Origin: JAGMCJ01 sp046761005 | Lineage (GTDB): Archaea; Thermoplasmatota; Thermoplasmata; RBG-16-68-12; JAGMCJ01 | Assembly: GCA_046761005.1 (NCBI GenBank) | Contig: JBHIFI010000009.1 | Coordinates: 1-39,681 of the forward strand | Direction: 5' to 3' | Length of the DNA stretch: 39,681 nt | In this document: in pieces, positions 16,737 to 26,795 of the stretch | Position numbering within the stretch: position 1 is the stretch's first letter | Layout of the letters: the number at the start of each line of letters is the position of its first letter | The notes under the pieces: model-generated | Seen by the model: the letters and a program-made list of their open reading frames with translations, nothing else | Databases searched by the model: none | Told to the model about the DNA's origin: nothing | Translations under genes and position numbers: made by a program

Positions 16737-19700
16737 GGTGTTACCTCCACTTCAACTGTCTTCTTGTCTGATGTCTCACTGATTCCAACCTCCATCACGA
16801 CGTTCGAAACTCCTTCGTCCTGCATCGTGACACCAACGATGTGGTCAGACTCCTTGAGGGTCACCTTTCTGAGCGATATCTGTATGAATTGGGCAACCGA
16901 GGAGTGCTCCTTAATGGTTCGGGCTATCTTCTCGGCGTTAACAGCATCGAGATTCTGGTCGATTTCGTCCAAGAAGTAGAAGGGCGAGGGATCGTATTGC
17001 TGAAGCGCGAAAATGAAAGCCATGGAAACCAGGCTTTTCTCTCCTCCAGAGAGCGCCTCCAATCTGAGCAACTTTTTATGCCTGGGCCTCGCTTTTATCA
17101 ACAAGCCACCCTCAAACGGGTACTCCTCGTTTTCCAATACAAGTTCCGCTTCAGCACCATCGGAAAGCTCGCTATGGATCCTCCTGAAGTTGTCATTGAT
17201 CGCATGGAAGACCTTCATCAGACCATCCTTCTTTCTGGAGTTCAGATCTTCAACAAGCTCAAGGAGATTCTTTCTTTGCTTCTCCAGTTGAGCGAACTCC
17301 TCTTTCAGCTGTTTGTGCCTAGCCTTCTGCCTCTCGTAGTCCTCGAGAGCTCTCATATTGACCGGGCCGAGGACCTCAATTGACTTCTGGCATTCCTCCA
17401 TCGTTTTCTTGAGTTCGTCAGCAGAAGGAAGCTCCTCCGTGATTTCGAGCTTGAATCCCCCAAGGTCCTTCTCTGCCTCACTTAGCTTCTGTTTGCCCAC
17501 CTCCAGTTCCCTCTTGAGTCCGAGAAGGAAGTCCTCTTTCGTCTCGGTCTTGTGGACGATCTTGTCAATTTCATTTTCGAGCTTTGTCTTCTTCTTGTAT
17601 GCCTCATCCCGTCTATCTCTAATCTCTCTCAGCTCCTCCCCCATCGATTGCTCAACCTTTTCCAGAGCGAGGAGTTTCTCCTCAAACTCTCTCTTCTTCT
17701 TTTCCAGCTCCCTCACTTTGGTGGAGTTTTCTTCAATCAATGTTTCTAGGAATTCGAGCCTCTCTTGTATCTCCTTCTTTCTATCCTGAACGACTCCGAT
17801 CTGCGTCTTCACCGTTTCTCTCCTAGACCTGAGATCGTTTATCTCTTCCCGGACACCGCTCCTTTCCCTTTCGAGATGTCTAAGCTCCCTTGAAAGGGCC
17901 TCTGGTGTGCACTTTTCGAGCTTTTTCTTTATACCCTCCCTCTTTTCCTTCATCGATTTGATGGATTTCTCCAATTCGGAGATCTCTTTGGTGGTGTTTG
18001 TCCTGTTCTTGCTCAGCTCCTCCAAATCCGAGAGAGAGGTTTCTATCTTCTCTGTCAATGACTTGGACTTTTTCTTGAACTCCTTGATTCTGGCCTTAAG
18101 AGAGGATAGCTTCAACGTCGAAGACTCTGATCCTTCTCTTGTTTTTCTGAGCTCCTCCTCTAGGTCCTTGATCTGATCCCTAACTGTTCCAATCTCGTTT
18201 CTTGTATCGTCGGCTCTTTGTATGGCTTTTCGAAGATCCTTGGATACAGTCTCAATCTCGCCCTTGTCAGGACAACCGAACTTTATGATTGTTCTCTCGA
18301 GCTGTCCGCCAATCATAGCCCCGCTGGCTTCGATAAGCTCTCCATCCAATGTTGCGATTCGGACACCGCCCATTAGCTTTCTAGCGGATTTGAGGTTTTC
18401 AACGATGAGGGTGTCCCCTAGCACATACGAGAATGCGGCTTCGTATTTCGGATCGAATTTCACGAGGCTGATGGCAAATCCGAGGGACTCCTTTGAGGCG
18501 AGAAGCGCCTTGCCACGGGGTCTCGTGACCACCATTTTGTTCAGGGGAAGGAAAATTGCTCGGCCTATGCGCTTGGACTTCAGAAACTCTATCGCCTTGG
18601 CGGCAACGGAGTCATTGTCCACGACGATTGCCTGCATTCTCGCCCCAGCAGCAACATTGAGAGCGACTTCATATTTGGGATCGACTTTGGCGAGCTCGGC
18701 AATAGTGCCATGAATTCCCCTGATTCTTCCTCTATCTCGGACCTCTAGAATGGCTCTGACGGCTCTGGTGTATCCCCTTTGCACATCCTCCGCGGCTTGG
18801 GCCTCCGCCTTAAGCTGGTTATACTCTCTGGTGAGCCTCTTGACAGCATCCTCAAGCTCACTCTCCTTCAAAGTCAGTTCTCGTTCCCTCTTCCTCATGT
18901 TTTCCAACTCAAAGAGCAACCTCTCCGAATTCTTCGATTTCATCCTCTCGTTCCTGTTCGTCTCCTTGAGCTGCCATGTAGCGTCTTTTAGCTCAAAATC
19001 CGTTGTCTTTTTCGACTCTTCAAGCTGGGCGATCTCTTCGTTCTTTCGTTCGATCATCGCATCCAGCCTATCATCCTGAAGCCTGACCTTGTGAAGTTCC
19101 TCTTCCTCGTCCTGAATCCGCTTGTTCATCTCTATGATTCTCTTTTGAATCTTCAGTGCATTTGCATCTGACTTCGATATTGCCTCCTCAGCTTCTTGGA
19201 CCTGCTCGTTTTTCTCTCTTAGCCTCTTCTCTTTCGACGCGAGATTTTGCTCCGTCTCTTTGAGTGTGAAAGAAAGCTTCTCAAGTTCCCCATCCACCTT
19301 CTTCAATTCCTTCTTAAGGTTTCGAATCTCCTCCGTGAGCTTCTTGATAGCTTCTCTTGAATTCTCAGCACCGTCTTCCGCTCTCGCCCTCTCTATTCGC
19401 AGCTCGTCAATGCTTTCCTTGAGCTTCCTAACCTCGTCTCCCCCTTTCTCCACCATCTTGTTTTCCAAATCCTCGAGTTCATTCTTGGCCTCCTCCAAAA
19501 ACTCGGAGAGTTCTTCCTTCCTTTTCAGCAAGGCCTCCTTTGCGGACTCGAATTTCTCTATCTGTTTTAGGGTACCTATGACCTGATTCTCAAGCATTTC
19601 CTTGTTCTTGAAAATCATTTGCTTACTGGCGAGATCCATTCTCTCCTTGAACTCCTTGTATTTGAGGGCACCTAGGCGGTCCCTTCCAAGCTGGCGGATC

Positions 19701-20317
19701 TGCTTCTTTATTTCGTCGAGGATGATTTCGATTCTGGAGAGATTATCCTCCACCTCAGACCTTTTCTTGTCAGCCTTTTCTATATCCTCATCGTATTCGG
19801 ATATACCAGCCATTGAATCAAGGATCTTCCTTCTCTCTACGTTTCCCATCTGAACGATTCTTGAGACATCTCCCTGCTGCACGATGTTATAGCCGTCTGC
19901 GCTTATCCTGGCATGCGCCAATAAGGAGTCAAACTCAGAAAGTCTCGACCGCCGATTGTTGATGTAGAAATAGGAGTTGTAGCCACCCTCCACAGAGGGG
20001 GAGAGACTCACGTACCTGGTGAGTTTCACCTCGTCAGAGTCTATCGGGAATACTCTATCTTCGTTATCGAATATCAAAGATACCCTCGTGTATCTGGCGG
20101 ATCTCTTGGATTTCCCTCCATTGAATATGAGATCAGTCAATTTTCCCGCTCGGATCACTCTTGAACTTCTTGGCCCAAGGACAAAAAGTATCGCATCCGC
20201 GATGTTCGACTTTCCGCTTCCATTTGGACCCGTGACTGTTGAATAGCCCTTCAGAAGCGGAATCCTCATCCGCTTGAATGATTTGAAGTTCTCCATCTTT
20301 ATTTCCTTGAGATACAA
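16733..20317 (-). CDS. smc: Chromosome segregation ATPase SMC
   Basis: SMC organises the chromosome with ScpA and ScpB by ATP-driven loop capture. The roughly 1,194-residue protein has an N-terminal head with Walker A GPNGSGKSN (about 35-45) and a Q-loop region. A long coiled coil leads to a hinge at about 510-650 (GRIRGIHGTIAELAKVDPKY through IGRAIFLPLNK). The returning coil leads to the C-terminal head with signature LSGGEKS, Walker B FYFLDEID and the D-loop. I prefer TTG 20317, which has AGGTGAT 4 nt upstream and begins at the conserved YLKEIKMENFKSF. GTG 20326 adds three residues but overlaps that ribosome-binding site. First gene of smc-scpA-scpB. Confidence 0.96.
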   Translation of the reverse strand: MYLKEIKMENFKSFKRMRIPLLKGYSTVTGPNGSGKSNIADAILFVLGPRSSRVIRAGKLTDLIFNGGKSKRSARYTRVSLIFDNEDRVFPIDSDEVKLTRYVSLSPSVEGGYNSYFYINNRRSRLSEFDSLLAHARISADGYNIVQQGDVSRIVQMGNVERRKILDSMAGISEYDEDIEKADKKRSEVEDNLSRIEIILDEIKKQIRQLGRDRLGALKYKEFKERMDLASKQMIFKNKEMLENQVIGTLKQIEKFESAKEALLKRKEELSEFLEEAKNELEDLENKMVEKGGDEVRKLKESIDELRIERARAEDGAENSREAIKKLTEEIRNLKKELKKVDGELEKLSFTLKETEQNLASKEKRLREKNEQVQEAEEAISKSDANALKIQKRIIEMNKRIQDEEEELHKVRLQDDRLDAMIERKNEEIAQLEESKKTTDFELKDATWQLKETNRNERMKSKNSERLLFELENMRKRERELTLKESELEDAVKRLTREYNQLKAEAQAAEDVQRGYTRAVRAILEVRDRGRIRGIHGTIAELAKVDPKYEVALNVAAGARMQAIVVDNDSVAAKAIEFLKSKRIGRAIFLPLNKMVVTRPRGKALLASKESLGFAISLVKFDPKYEAAFSYVLGDTLIVENLKSARKLMGGVRIATLDGELIEASGAMIGGQLERTIIKFGCPDKGEIETVSKDLRKAIQRADDTRNEIGTVRDQIKDLEEELRKTREGSESSTLKLSSLKARIKEFKKKSKSLTEKIETSLSDLEELSKNRTNTTKEISELEKSIKSMKEKREGIKKKLEKCTPEALSRELRHLERERSGVREEINDLRSRRETVKTQIGVVQDRKKEIQERLEFLETLIEENSTKVRELEKKKREFEEKLLALEKVEQSMGEELREIRDRRDEAYKKKTKLENEIDKIVHKTETKEDFLLGLKRELEVGKQKLSEAEKDLGGFKLEITEELPSADELKKTMEECQKSIEVLGPVNMRALEDYERQKARHKQLKEEFAQLEKQRKNLLELVEDLNSRKKDGLMKVFHAINDNFRRIHSELSDGAEAELVLENEEYPFEGGLLIKARPRHKKLLRLEALSGGEKSLVSMAFIFALQQYDPSPFYFLDEIDQNLDAVNAEKIARTIKEHSSVAQFIQISLRKVTLKESDHIVGVTMQDEGVSNVVMEVGISETSDKKTVEVEVTP

Positions 20318-20395
20318 GCGTATCACCTGCTGGGGAAAGAAGCAGCTGATTTAGCTCGGTACTCTGTTCAGGCTGCACCCCATTTTTCCCTTCTG

Positions 20396-20419
20396 TTGGT
20401 CCGACAAATTGTCGGACAA
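20396..20419 (-). promoter_or_regulatory. Tandem GTCSGAC operator, copy B, at the smc promoter
   Basis: GTCCGAC (20399-20405) and GTCGGAC (20411-20417) stand 12 bp centre to centre. The core 20399-20417 is a perfect 9-bp inverted repeat around one A. Read in the direction of smc, it aligns with copy A at 49-71 as TTGTCSGACAAT, then 1-2 variable bases, then GTCSGACCAA. It sits at the predicted transcription start set by the TATA box at 20438-20448, so it looks like a repressor site for the smc operon. Confidence 0.65.
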
Positions 20420-20437
20420 AGCCCTAATAATGTATGG

Positions 20438-20448
20438 ATACTTAAAGA
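20438..20448 (-). promoter_or_regulatory. TATA box of the smc operon
   Basis: Read leftward, TCTTTAAGTAT is centred about 26 nt before 20417, the edge of operator copy B. The leader to TTG 20317 would be about 100 nt. Confidence 0.5.
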
Positions 20449-20575
20449 TTGCGATTGCTTACTTGTCGAACAGCGAGCGTACTGGCCTTGCCTAGGGCAG
20501 GGGAGGGTCCCAATGTTGTGTGGATTCAGTGGCTTGAGGATTCTTTCAGGATGTTCGGTTTGCTTCTGAGCATGA

Positions 20576-20584
20576 CTTTATATC
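20576..20584 (+). promoter_or_regulatory. TATA box of the pyruvyl transferase gene
   Basis: CTTTATATC predicts a start near 20606 and a 43-nt leader containing GAGGGG 6 nt before ATG 20649. Confidence 0.5.
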
Positions 20585-20648
20585 AACGTTTCTGATATTC
20601 AGTTCCACAAGCCGATAACCTCCTGGAATGGGTTGTCGAGGGGCTCTC

Positions 20649-21776
20649 ATGAGAATCTCAATTCTTGGCTACTACGGTGTCCCTAACACTGGTGATGAGG
20701 CGATTTTGGCGGGAATCCTGCAAAAACTTCGAGCCAAGTTCCCTGGTGCATCGATTAGGGTCTCGGCCAGAGATCAGTTCTATGTTCGTCGTATGCACGC
20801 AGTTGATACATATCCGCTCGAAAGAAAGATCCCCGCGTTCTTGGCGGTTATGTCTCAATCCGACCTCCTCCTTGTGGGTGGGGGCGGTCTTCTTTTCGAC
20901 ATGCCTTTTCAAGTTCTTCCCTTCTGGTTGGGACGAATCGTGATGGCACGATGTATCGGAACGCCACCGATTCTGTATTCCGTGGGCGTTGGGCCAATCA
21001 CAAAGAGGAGGAGTCGCCTCTATCTGCGCTCGGGTCTCAGATTTGCTAGGATAATTTCCGTGAGAGACAAGTCATCCGCGAACCTACTCAAAGAATGTGG
21101 TATTCGTGGTGATATATTGCTTCTACCAGACCCCGCTTTGCTCCTCCTGCCCGCTTCGCAAGCGAGGGCCAAGGAAATCCTCAGGGAGGAGGGGATTCCG
21201 GACGATGGCTGTCTAAAGGTTGGAATCTCATTGAGATATTGGCAGGCCTTTGATAGGTCAGAGCAATTGAGATTTCTGTCGGAAGTCGCCAAGGCGATGG
21301 ACAAACTGGCCAAGAGGTATGATGTCTCTTTCATATTGATGCCCTTCCAGTATCCTCCTGCCCTTGGTGACGTAGGATTGATGGTCGAACTTGCCTCAAG
21401 TTGCGGATGCAAGGGCAATATCCATATCGTGAGGGGCCAATACGCCCCAGAAGAAGTCAAGGCTCTTCTTGGACAGATGGACCTAACTCTCGGGATGAGG
21501 CTCCACTCGTTGATATTTTCGCTGACGATGGCCGTTCCCTGCGTTGCACTTTCCTACACGAATAAGGTTGCTTCCTTCATGGAATCCTTCGAGTCAAAGG
21601 ACTTCTGCCTTCCCCTAAAAGCAGTCACTGAGGAGAATATCGTGAGTCTCGTTGAAGAAGCGATTGAGCATAGGGGTTATCATTCGGATCGACTTCGAGC
21701 GATATCCGCCAGAATCGTCAAGGAAGTCGATGGACTTCACGATAGTATGCTCGCACGGATAGATGGAATGGTTTAG
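20649..21776 (+). CDS. Polysaccharide pyruvyl transferase (CsaB-like)
   Basis: Members of this family add ketal pyruvate to cell-surface polysaccharides. The 375-residue protein has two Rossmann-like halves. The N-terminal ILGYYGVPNTGDEAIL is a family hallmark. LLVGGGGLLFDMP and YSVGVGPITKRRSRLY follow, and the C-terminal half carries DLTLGMRLHSLIFSLTMAVPCVALSYTNKV, which holds the conserved Arg-His and Tyr. ATG 20649 begins directly at MRISILGYYG and has GAGGGG upstream. The ATG at 20628 would add seven residues without family support. It stands alone next to the giant surface proteins, and its acceptor is unknown. Confidence 0.9.
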   Translation: MRISILGYYGVPNTGDEAILAGILQKLRAKFPGASIRVSARDQFYVRRMHAVDTYPLERKIPAFLAVMSQSDLLLVGGGGLLFDMPFQVLPFWLGRIVMARCIGTPPILYSVGVGPITKRRSRLYLRSGLRFARIISVRDKSSANLLKECGIRGDILLLPDPALLLLPASQARAKEILREEGIPDDGCLKVGISLRYWQAFDRSEQLRFLSEVAKAMDKLAKRYDVSFILMPFQYPPALGDVGLMVELASSCGCKGNIHIVRGQYAPEEVKALLGQMDLTLGMRLHSLIFSLTMAVPCVALSYTNKVASFMESFESKDFCLPLKAVTEENIVSLVEEAIEHRGYHSDRLRAISARIVKEVDGLHDSMLARIDGMV

Positions 21777-21805
21777 CTCTCTTCCAGAGGCTCTGACTTC
21801 CGATT

Positions 21806-21871
21806 GCTAGCCACTCAGCTGGTTGAAACAACCCTTGGCGGGCACATCTCTTGAGCGCTAGCTGAGCTAGC
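21806..21871. repeat. Imperfect inverted repeat downstream of the pyruvyl transferase gene
   Basis: GCTAG-(CCA)-CTCAGCT at 21806-21820 can pair with AGCTGAG-CTAGC at 21860-21871. The right arm is itself the palindrome GCTAGC-TGA-GCTAGC (21857-21871). It lies in the 219-nt gap between convergent genes, so it may be a 3'-end structure. I see no gene in this gap. Confidence 0.3.
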
Positions 21872-21995
21872 CAGAATCCTTCTCTTCCTTCTTTGTGTTT
21901 TCCTTCCAACGAGTACCAATGGCTCTAAGACAAGGCCCTCAACGAGCATTGCCAGCTCGTGGAGACCGTGAGGACCGTACAACACAACAGACGAA

Positions 21996-24900
21996 TCAAT
22001 CATTGGGCGGTAGAGGGAGTGGTTTCTCTTCTCCGGGAGTTCTCTCCCTCTTGAAAAGGAGAAGGAGATGGAGCACTATTCCAGAAACGAGGATAGCAAG
22101 GTCCACAAGTGTACCAAGACCGATCCAAGGAGGTATTCGAATGGAGGATATGAACAATGAAAGAATCCCAGTGGTCAGCTCAGCTACTATAAAGGGAAGG
22201 GCAATGGCAAGGAATGTTATTCCTTTTCTCTTTTTCCCATCTTCTGAGACAAATGGTCTCTTGAGAGCTACCACAGAACTGATTATTGCGAGAATGATGG
22301 CAAAGACTATCGCGATCAGGGGCTTCAGGTTCTCTTCAAGGATGGTTGGCTCAATGAGAACGACTGCTAGGAATTTGATGTCCTCCACATTATCAAGATT
22401 GTCGATTCCCCTGAATTCGATTGTGTGCATTCCAAGTTCAAGGTCGGTGAGGTTGAAGCTGTCTGTGTAGTTGCTCCACTCTCCAGAGTCGATTCTATAT
22501 CGGATGACCTTGACTCCCGAACCGCTATCATTGGAGGTTATCATGAAAGGCGTCTCCGCGAAGACTTCGACGGGCTCGACATCCTTTCTTGGAGTTCCGA
22601 CATGTATTTCTGACAGAGGTGGCGTTCCATCTACGATGAAGTTTACGTCCCTAGCACTCTCAACATTTCCTAGGTTGTCGATACCTCTATAGAAAAGTGT
22701 ATGACTTCCCTCTTCTTCTGTTGTGAGAGGACCTGTATAGTCTTGCCAGTTCCCGCCATCAAGCTGGTATTCGATATGTGAAAGACCGCAACCATCATCC
22801 CCTGATGTAATCGTAAGAGGTGTAGAAGGAGATATCCATAGGTCTGCTGATGTGTAGTTCGGCTCCCCAACGGTTATGTCCGATGATGGAGGTGTATCAT
22901 CTACTATCAAGCTGAAGCTCTTTGTTTCCTCCGCTCCTCCTAACACATCGGTACTGTTGAAATATATGATATGCGGACCCTCATCCGCTATGTAGAAGGG
23001 AGAAACGTATCGAGTCCATTCATCACCATCTATCTTGTAGAATGTGGACTCTATCCCCTCACCGCTTTTGTCCCATACTGAGAATGATATGGGAGTTGAG
23101 GATGTGATAAAGAAATCCATGGAAACATATTTCGGATCGCCCACGACTATTGTGGTTTCGGGGAGACCCACGACCTCGATATTGAATTGGAGTGTGATAT
23201 TGCCTCCATCATCGTCCGTGATGTTGAGAAGTACGGTGAAATTGTCGATAGAATAGTACCTGTGAATCACGACATCTTCCACTGAGAAGGGATAGGTGGG
23301 TCCGGGACTTGGATATGGATCGGGCGAAACACCATTGTTGTAGTACGTGTTCAAGAAGTGTGGTGATACGTCATCCCAGTACCAATCGAAGATGATATCG
23401 TCGCTTCCTGGGTCTGATGAAGCGGAAGAGCATTGGAAATCGCTACCGATGGAAACCTTGCTCGGGCAGCTTATATCTGCACTTGGAGGCTGATTGAGAA
23501 CTGTTATTTCAACACTCGATAAATTGCTCGCTCCAGAATCATCAGTGACATTGAGTGTCACCTGGAAGATACCATCATCTCCGTAGACATGAGTGACATT
23601 CTCGATGACATGATGAGTGGAACCAACTCCTGGAGTGAAGTTTCCCTGAATGCTTTGACCATCACCGAAATCCCAGATGACTGTATGATTGTCTAGCCAG
23701 CTTGGATCGTCGAAATAGCCGCCTAGCAGGACGGGTGAACCCTCCATGACAGGATTCGGGTCTGTGATATCGATAGCCGAAGTTGGTCCTACGTTGGAGA
23801 CATTCAATTGAAAGATCACTGTGCTATTTCCTCCATCATCATCCACCACTGTGAGGTTCACGAGATACGTCCCTCCATGACCATAGGAATGATTCCATTG
23901 ACCCATCACTGTCATGGGATTGACATCTGGACTATTGGGAGGATCTGGACCTATACCATCGTTGTAATATGTCCACGATTCGTTAGAACCATCTCCCCAA
24001 TCCCATGCGAAGATGAGGTCATCGCTTCCTGGATCGTATGCGGATGCGTTGAAGCTCAGAGAGAAACCTTCCTCAGGCGAGGCAGGAGGTGTGACGGAGA
24101 CGGTGGGATTCACATTGAGGACAATGACATTGCAGGAATCGACTGAGGAATTGCCCAGTGAATCCCTCACAGTAAGATGAACTTGATACACGCCATTGTC
24201 GCCATACGTGACATTGATTGATTTTCCAACGAAATCGATGTCGTTTGTGGAATTGCCATCGCTGTCATTGTCCACGAGGTGATTGACATCCCATAAGTAT
24301 TCCACAGGAACCGGCGTTGAATAGTTGATGCTCCAGTCAAGCAATGCGGCTGTCTCATTTCTGTTGGTCATCAGGTTTGCCCTGAGCATCAGAACGGAGT
24401 CAGTGAAAGGGTCGATTTTTCCGAACAGATCCAGCGGGCAGTCACTTGCATCAATATCCTGAATCAGGGGCACTCCAGACTCATTCAGTATGTCCACTTT
24501 GATATCTGTCCCTGTAGGCTCATTCGTTGACATATTGAAGGAAACCCAGTAAGAAAGGTTAGTCCCTGGAGAAATTGGGTCGGAGATCACTACTCCGGGA
24601 GTCCTGTACCCAAAGGCCGAGATGCTGATGTTGTCCGCTAATCCCTCACCTATGTTGGGCTGGCCGTCATTTATGAAGCCATCTCCATAGCTGCCTACGC
24701 CAAATTTGTGGAAGACGAATCCTTCGTCGACGACTTCCGTGCCATTTACGACCACAGTGTCAGAGGGGTCCCGCACTTCTCCATACATAGTTCTGGTGTC
24801 GGAATCCCACGCTATGTGTGTCGTGAAGAGTTCCCAGTAGTGTTGGTCATAGTCTATTGTGTAGATAGAGTGAAACACACCCGAATCATCGAAAAGTAAT

Positions 24901-26795
24901 CCTGGTAACCTATCCAAGTCTCCGTAGTCAGGGTTGCCTCCGTAGACTCTAACCATCAGGGTGTTGTTTGCCTCACCCCACTTGGTTCCGGAACGGAAGC
25001 TCCCATTCCTCTGGAGGAGCAATACGTCCGCAACGGCAAACGAGTCAGCCCGCCAATACATGTAGTCCACGTGGGCTGAGAAATCCATTGTGTCTGTAAT
25101 TGGATCAGGAAGAAAACCAACTAGCTTCTCATAGTGGTCACGAGGATCCTCTCGATCCACGTACCATCGTATCACTTGCTGGCCAGAGTCCCACCATATG
25201 TTCGTGCTGGGCTGGTCATCCTGAACGACGAAACCTGGATCAGTGTCGAACGTATGCACGATGCGAAGGGATACGTTTTCCAGCACGACGCTTCCGCTCG
25301 AAATCGTTGTGTTCACGAACTGAGAGATTCTGGAATCGTCGTCGAAAGTGTCTGTCCATTCCACAAACGACGAAAGTCCCGAGGATCCATTGCCAACAAT
25401 TTGCAGAGGTTCCGCCTCGTTGACCAGCCTGTCAGGTCCTGCGTCCGCGGACACAGATGTCCCCATCACGAGCAAACTCCGACTGGCAGCATTGTTGGAT
25501 TCATTACTCTCGGAGACCATGTCTTCTGAATCGGCAACCACGAAGATCTCATGCACACCGACTACTGAGGCGGTCCAATTTGTCCAAACACTCCTGCATC
25601 CACAAAGGGGAAACTGCACATCAACATCCTCTTCGATCAGATTGGGTTGGTCGATCGCATCAAGGTAGAACGCGACAGAGGCCGAGGTTGCCAGCTCTGT
25701 GAGAGTGGGCGAGGCCGAGAATATCTGATAGTTCGTGCCGGTTGCCGCATACCACATCCTCTCTGGAACGGAGCCGTTGAAGAGGATGAACGCATCATCG
25801 ACTCTGAGGTCTTCTTGCGGGCCAGGGCCCACGTCCAAGACCAATCCTGTCTTTTCCCAAACAACACCATCAGAAGAAACTGCGCCGAGGATGCGAAATA
25901 CCCCAGATTGCCGCCCGACATACCACATGACGTAGCCGCATGAGTTGTTCCTGACGAATGGCCAGCCCGTTCCCGTTTCGTCGTAGTCCCCAGGGGACCC
26001 CACGTCTAGAACGACACCTTTTTTTGTCCAGTTCACACCATCGGGAGAGGTTGCATAGTGTATTCGGTCTGTGTTGGAGTTGTCCATTCCTGAATACCAC
26101 ATCTTATACGAGCCCGACTCGTTGACCACTACCGGACTCCTGACCAACCTCTCATCTGTCGACCCTGACGCACCCACATCTAGGACCAAACCATGCTTAG
26201 TCCATGTCGTTCCGTTGGTCGACGTTGCATAGAAGATTCTGTATTTCCCACCAAAAGAAATCGGGTCATCGGCACCTGAGTACCACATCTTGTAGACATT
26301 TCCCTCCTTCAATACATAGTGATAGCAGGTCTTCTGGTCATCGAGTTGCCCAGGAGACCCCACGTCTAACACAACGCCTTGTTTAGTCCATGTAGAGCCG
26401 TCCGGGGAAGTCGCATAGAAAATCTTGTATGTCTGTCCCAGTCCCGTAGCACCGCTGTACCACATCTTGTATATGCCACCTTCATATAGGACTCTGGGGG
26501 ACACCATGTGGGCGTCATCCCCTCCACCGCCACCCAGCGGAATGTTTACACCTTCCTTGATCCAACTGATGGACCATTGGTCACCCAATCTGGTGACTTC
26601 TGCTTGAATCTTTACGGCGTCATTGAGGTGGACCACATGCGATGGAGAGAACGAAATGTCGTTGTCTGATAGGAAGAAGTCAACCTCTCCTTCCTGATTC
26701 GGTTCCTCATTCTCCTCGCTTGCATGAATGAACGGCATTGCCGAGAACAAGAGCAAGAAGGATAGCGCAATCACAATGACTCTTGATTTCTGCAT
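21996..26795 (-). CDS. Giant membrane-anchored surface protein: propeller in CARDB, lectin-like, PKD and OmpL47-like domains
   Basis: This is a 1,599-residue surface protein. Residues 1-26 are a signal peptide. CARDB-type strands (37-70) are interrupted by a five-bladed propeller (about 74-366) whose blades carry KMWYSG / FYATSPDG-W / LDVG motifs (MWY at 111, 170, 232, 290, 347), like GH43 or GH130 folds. CARDB strands resume at 370-443, ending in ESNESNNAAS. A concanavalin-like segment of about 230 residues follows (IWWDSGQQVIRWYV, ADNISISAFGY). Four PKD or PKD-like domains come next, then three OmpL47-like repeats (YQLDGGNWQDYTGPL, FYRGIDNLGNVE). The C-terminus has about three membrane helices and a short charged tail. 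Around forty N-x-S/T sequons suggest heavy N-glycosylation. ATG 26795 is preceded by GGGGAGGTG and a TATA-like ATTTTATTG near 26832-26840. No catalytic residues are assigned; binding or adhesion is likely. Confidence 0.88.
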   Translation of the reverse strand: MQKSRVIVIALSFLLLFSAMPFIHASEENEEPNQEGEVDFFLSDNDISFSPSHVVHLNDAVKIQAEVTRLGDQWSISWIKEGVNIPLGGGGGDDAHMVSPRVLYEGGIYKMWYSGATGLGQTYKIFYATSPDGSTWTKQGVVLDVGSPGQLDDQKTCYHYVLKEGNVYKMWYSGADDPISFGGKYRIFYATSTNGTTWTKHGLVLDVGASGSTDERLVRSPVVVNESGSYKMWYSGMDNSNTDRIHYATSPDGVNWTKKGVVLDVGSPGDYDETGTGWPFVRNNSCGYVMWYVGRQSGVFRILGAVSSDGVVWEKTGLVLDVGPGPQEDLRVDDAFILFNGSVPERMWYAATGTNYQIFSASPTLTELATSASVAFYLDAIDQPNLIEEDVDVQFPLCGCRSVWTNWTASVVGVHEIFVVADSEDMVSESNESNNAASRSLLVMGTSVSADAGPDRLVNEAEPLQIVGNGSSGLSSFVEWTDTFDDDSRISQFVNTTISSGSVVLENVSLRIVHTFDTDPGFVVQDDQPSTNIWWDSGQQVIRWYVDREDPRDHYEKLVGFLPDPITDTMDFSAHVDYMYWRADSFAVADVLLLQRNGSFRSGTKWGEANNTLMVRVYGGNPDYGDLDRLPGLLFDDSGVFHSIYTIDYDQHYWELFTTHIAWDSDTRTMYGEVRDPSDTVVVNGTEVVDEGFVFHKFGVGSYGDGFINDGQPNIGEGLADNISISAFGYRTPGVVISDPISPGTNLSYWVSFNMSTNEPTGTDIKVDILNESGVPLIQDIDASDCPLDLFGKIDPFTDSVLMLRANLMTNRNETAALLDWSINYSTPVPVEYLWDVNHLVDNDSDGNSTNDIDFVGKSINVTYGDNGVYQVHLTVRDSLGNSSVDSCNVIVLNVNPTVSVTPPASPEEGFSLSFNASAYDPGSDDLIFAWDWGDGSNESWTYYNDGIGPDPPNSPDVNPMTVMGQWNHSYGHGGTYLVNLTVVDDDGGNSTVIFQLNVSNVGPTSAIDITDPNPVMEGSPVLLGGYFDDPSWLDNHTVIWDFGDGQSIQGNFTPGVGSTHHVIENVTHVYGDDGIFQVTLNVTDDSGASNLSSVEITVLNQPPSADISCPSKVSIGSDFQCSSASSDPGSDDIIFDWYWDDVSPHFLNTYYNNGVSPDPYPSPGPTYPFSVEDVVIHRYYSIDNFTVLLNITDDDGGNITLQFNIEVVGLPETTIVVGDPKYVSMDFFITSSTPISFSVWDKSGEGIESTFYKIDGDEWTRYVSPFYIADEGPHIIYFNSTDVLGGAEETKSFSLIVDDTPPSSDITVGEPNYTSADLWISPSTPLTITSGDDGCGLSHIEYQLDGGNWQDYTGPLTTEEEGSHTLFYRGIDNLGNVESARDVNFIVDGTPPLSEIHVGTPRKDVEPVEVFAETPFMITSNDSGSGVKVIRYRIDSGEWSNYTDSFNLTDLELGMHTIEFRGIDNLDNVEDIKFLAVVLIEPTILEENLKPLIAIVFAIILAIISSVVALKRPFVSEDGKKRKGITFLAIALPFIVAELTTGILSLFISSIRIPPWIGLGTLVDLAILVSGIVLHLLLLFKRERTPGEEKPLPLPPND

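Noticed and set aside
10745..20250. Many long plus-strand open frames opposite smc and the repeat-RING gene
   Set aside because: They encode Ser/Leu/Phe-rich sequence typical of the antisense of Glu/Lys-rich coiled coils and have no start signals.
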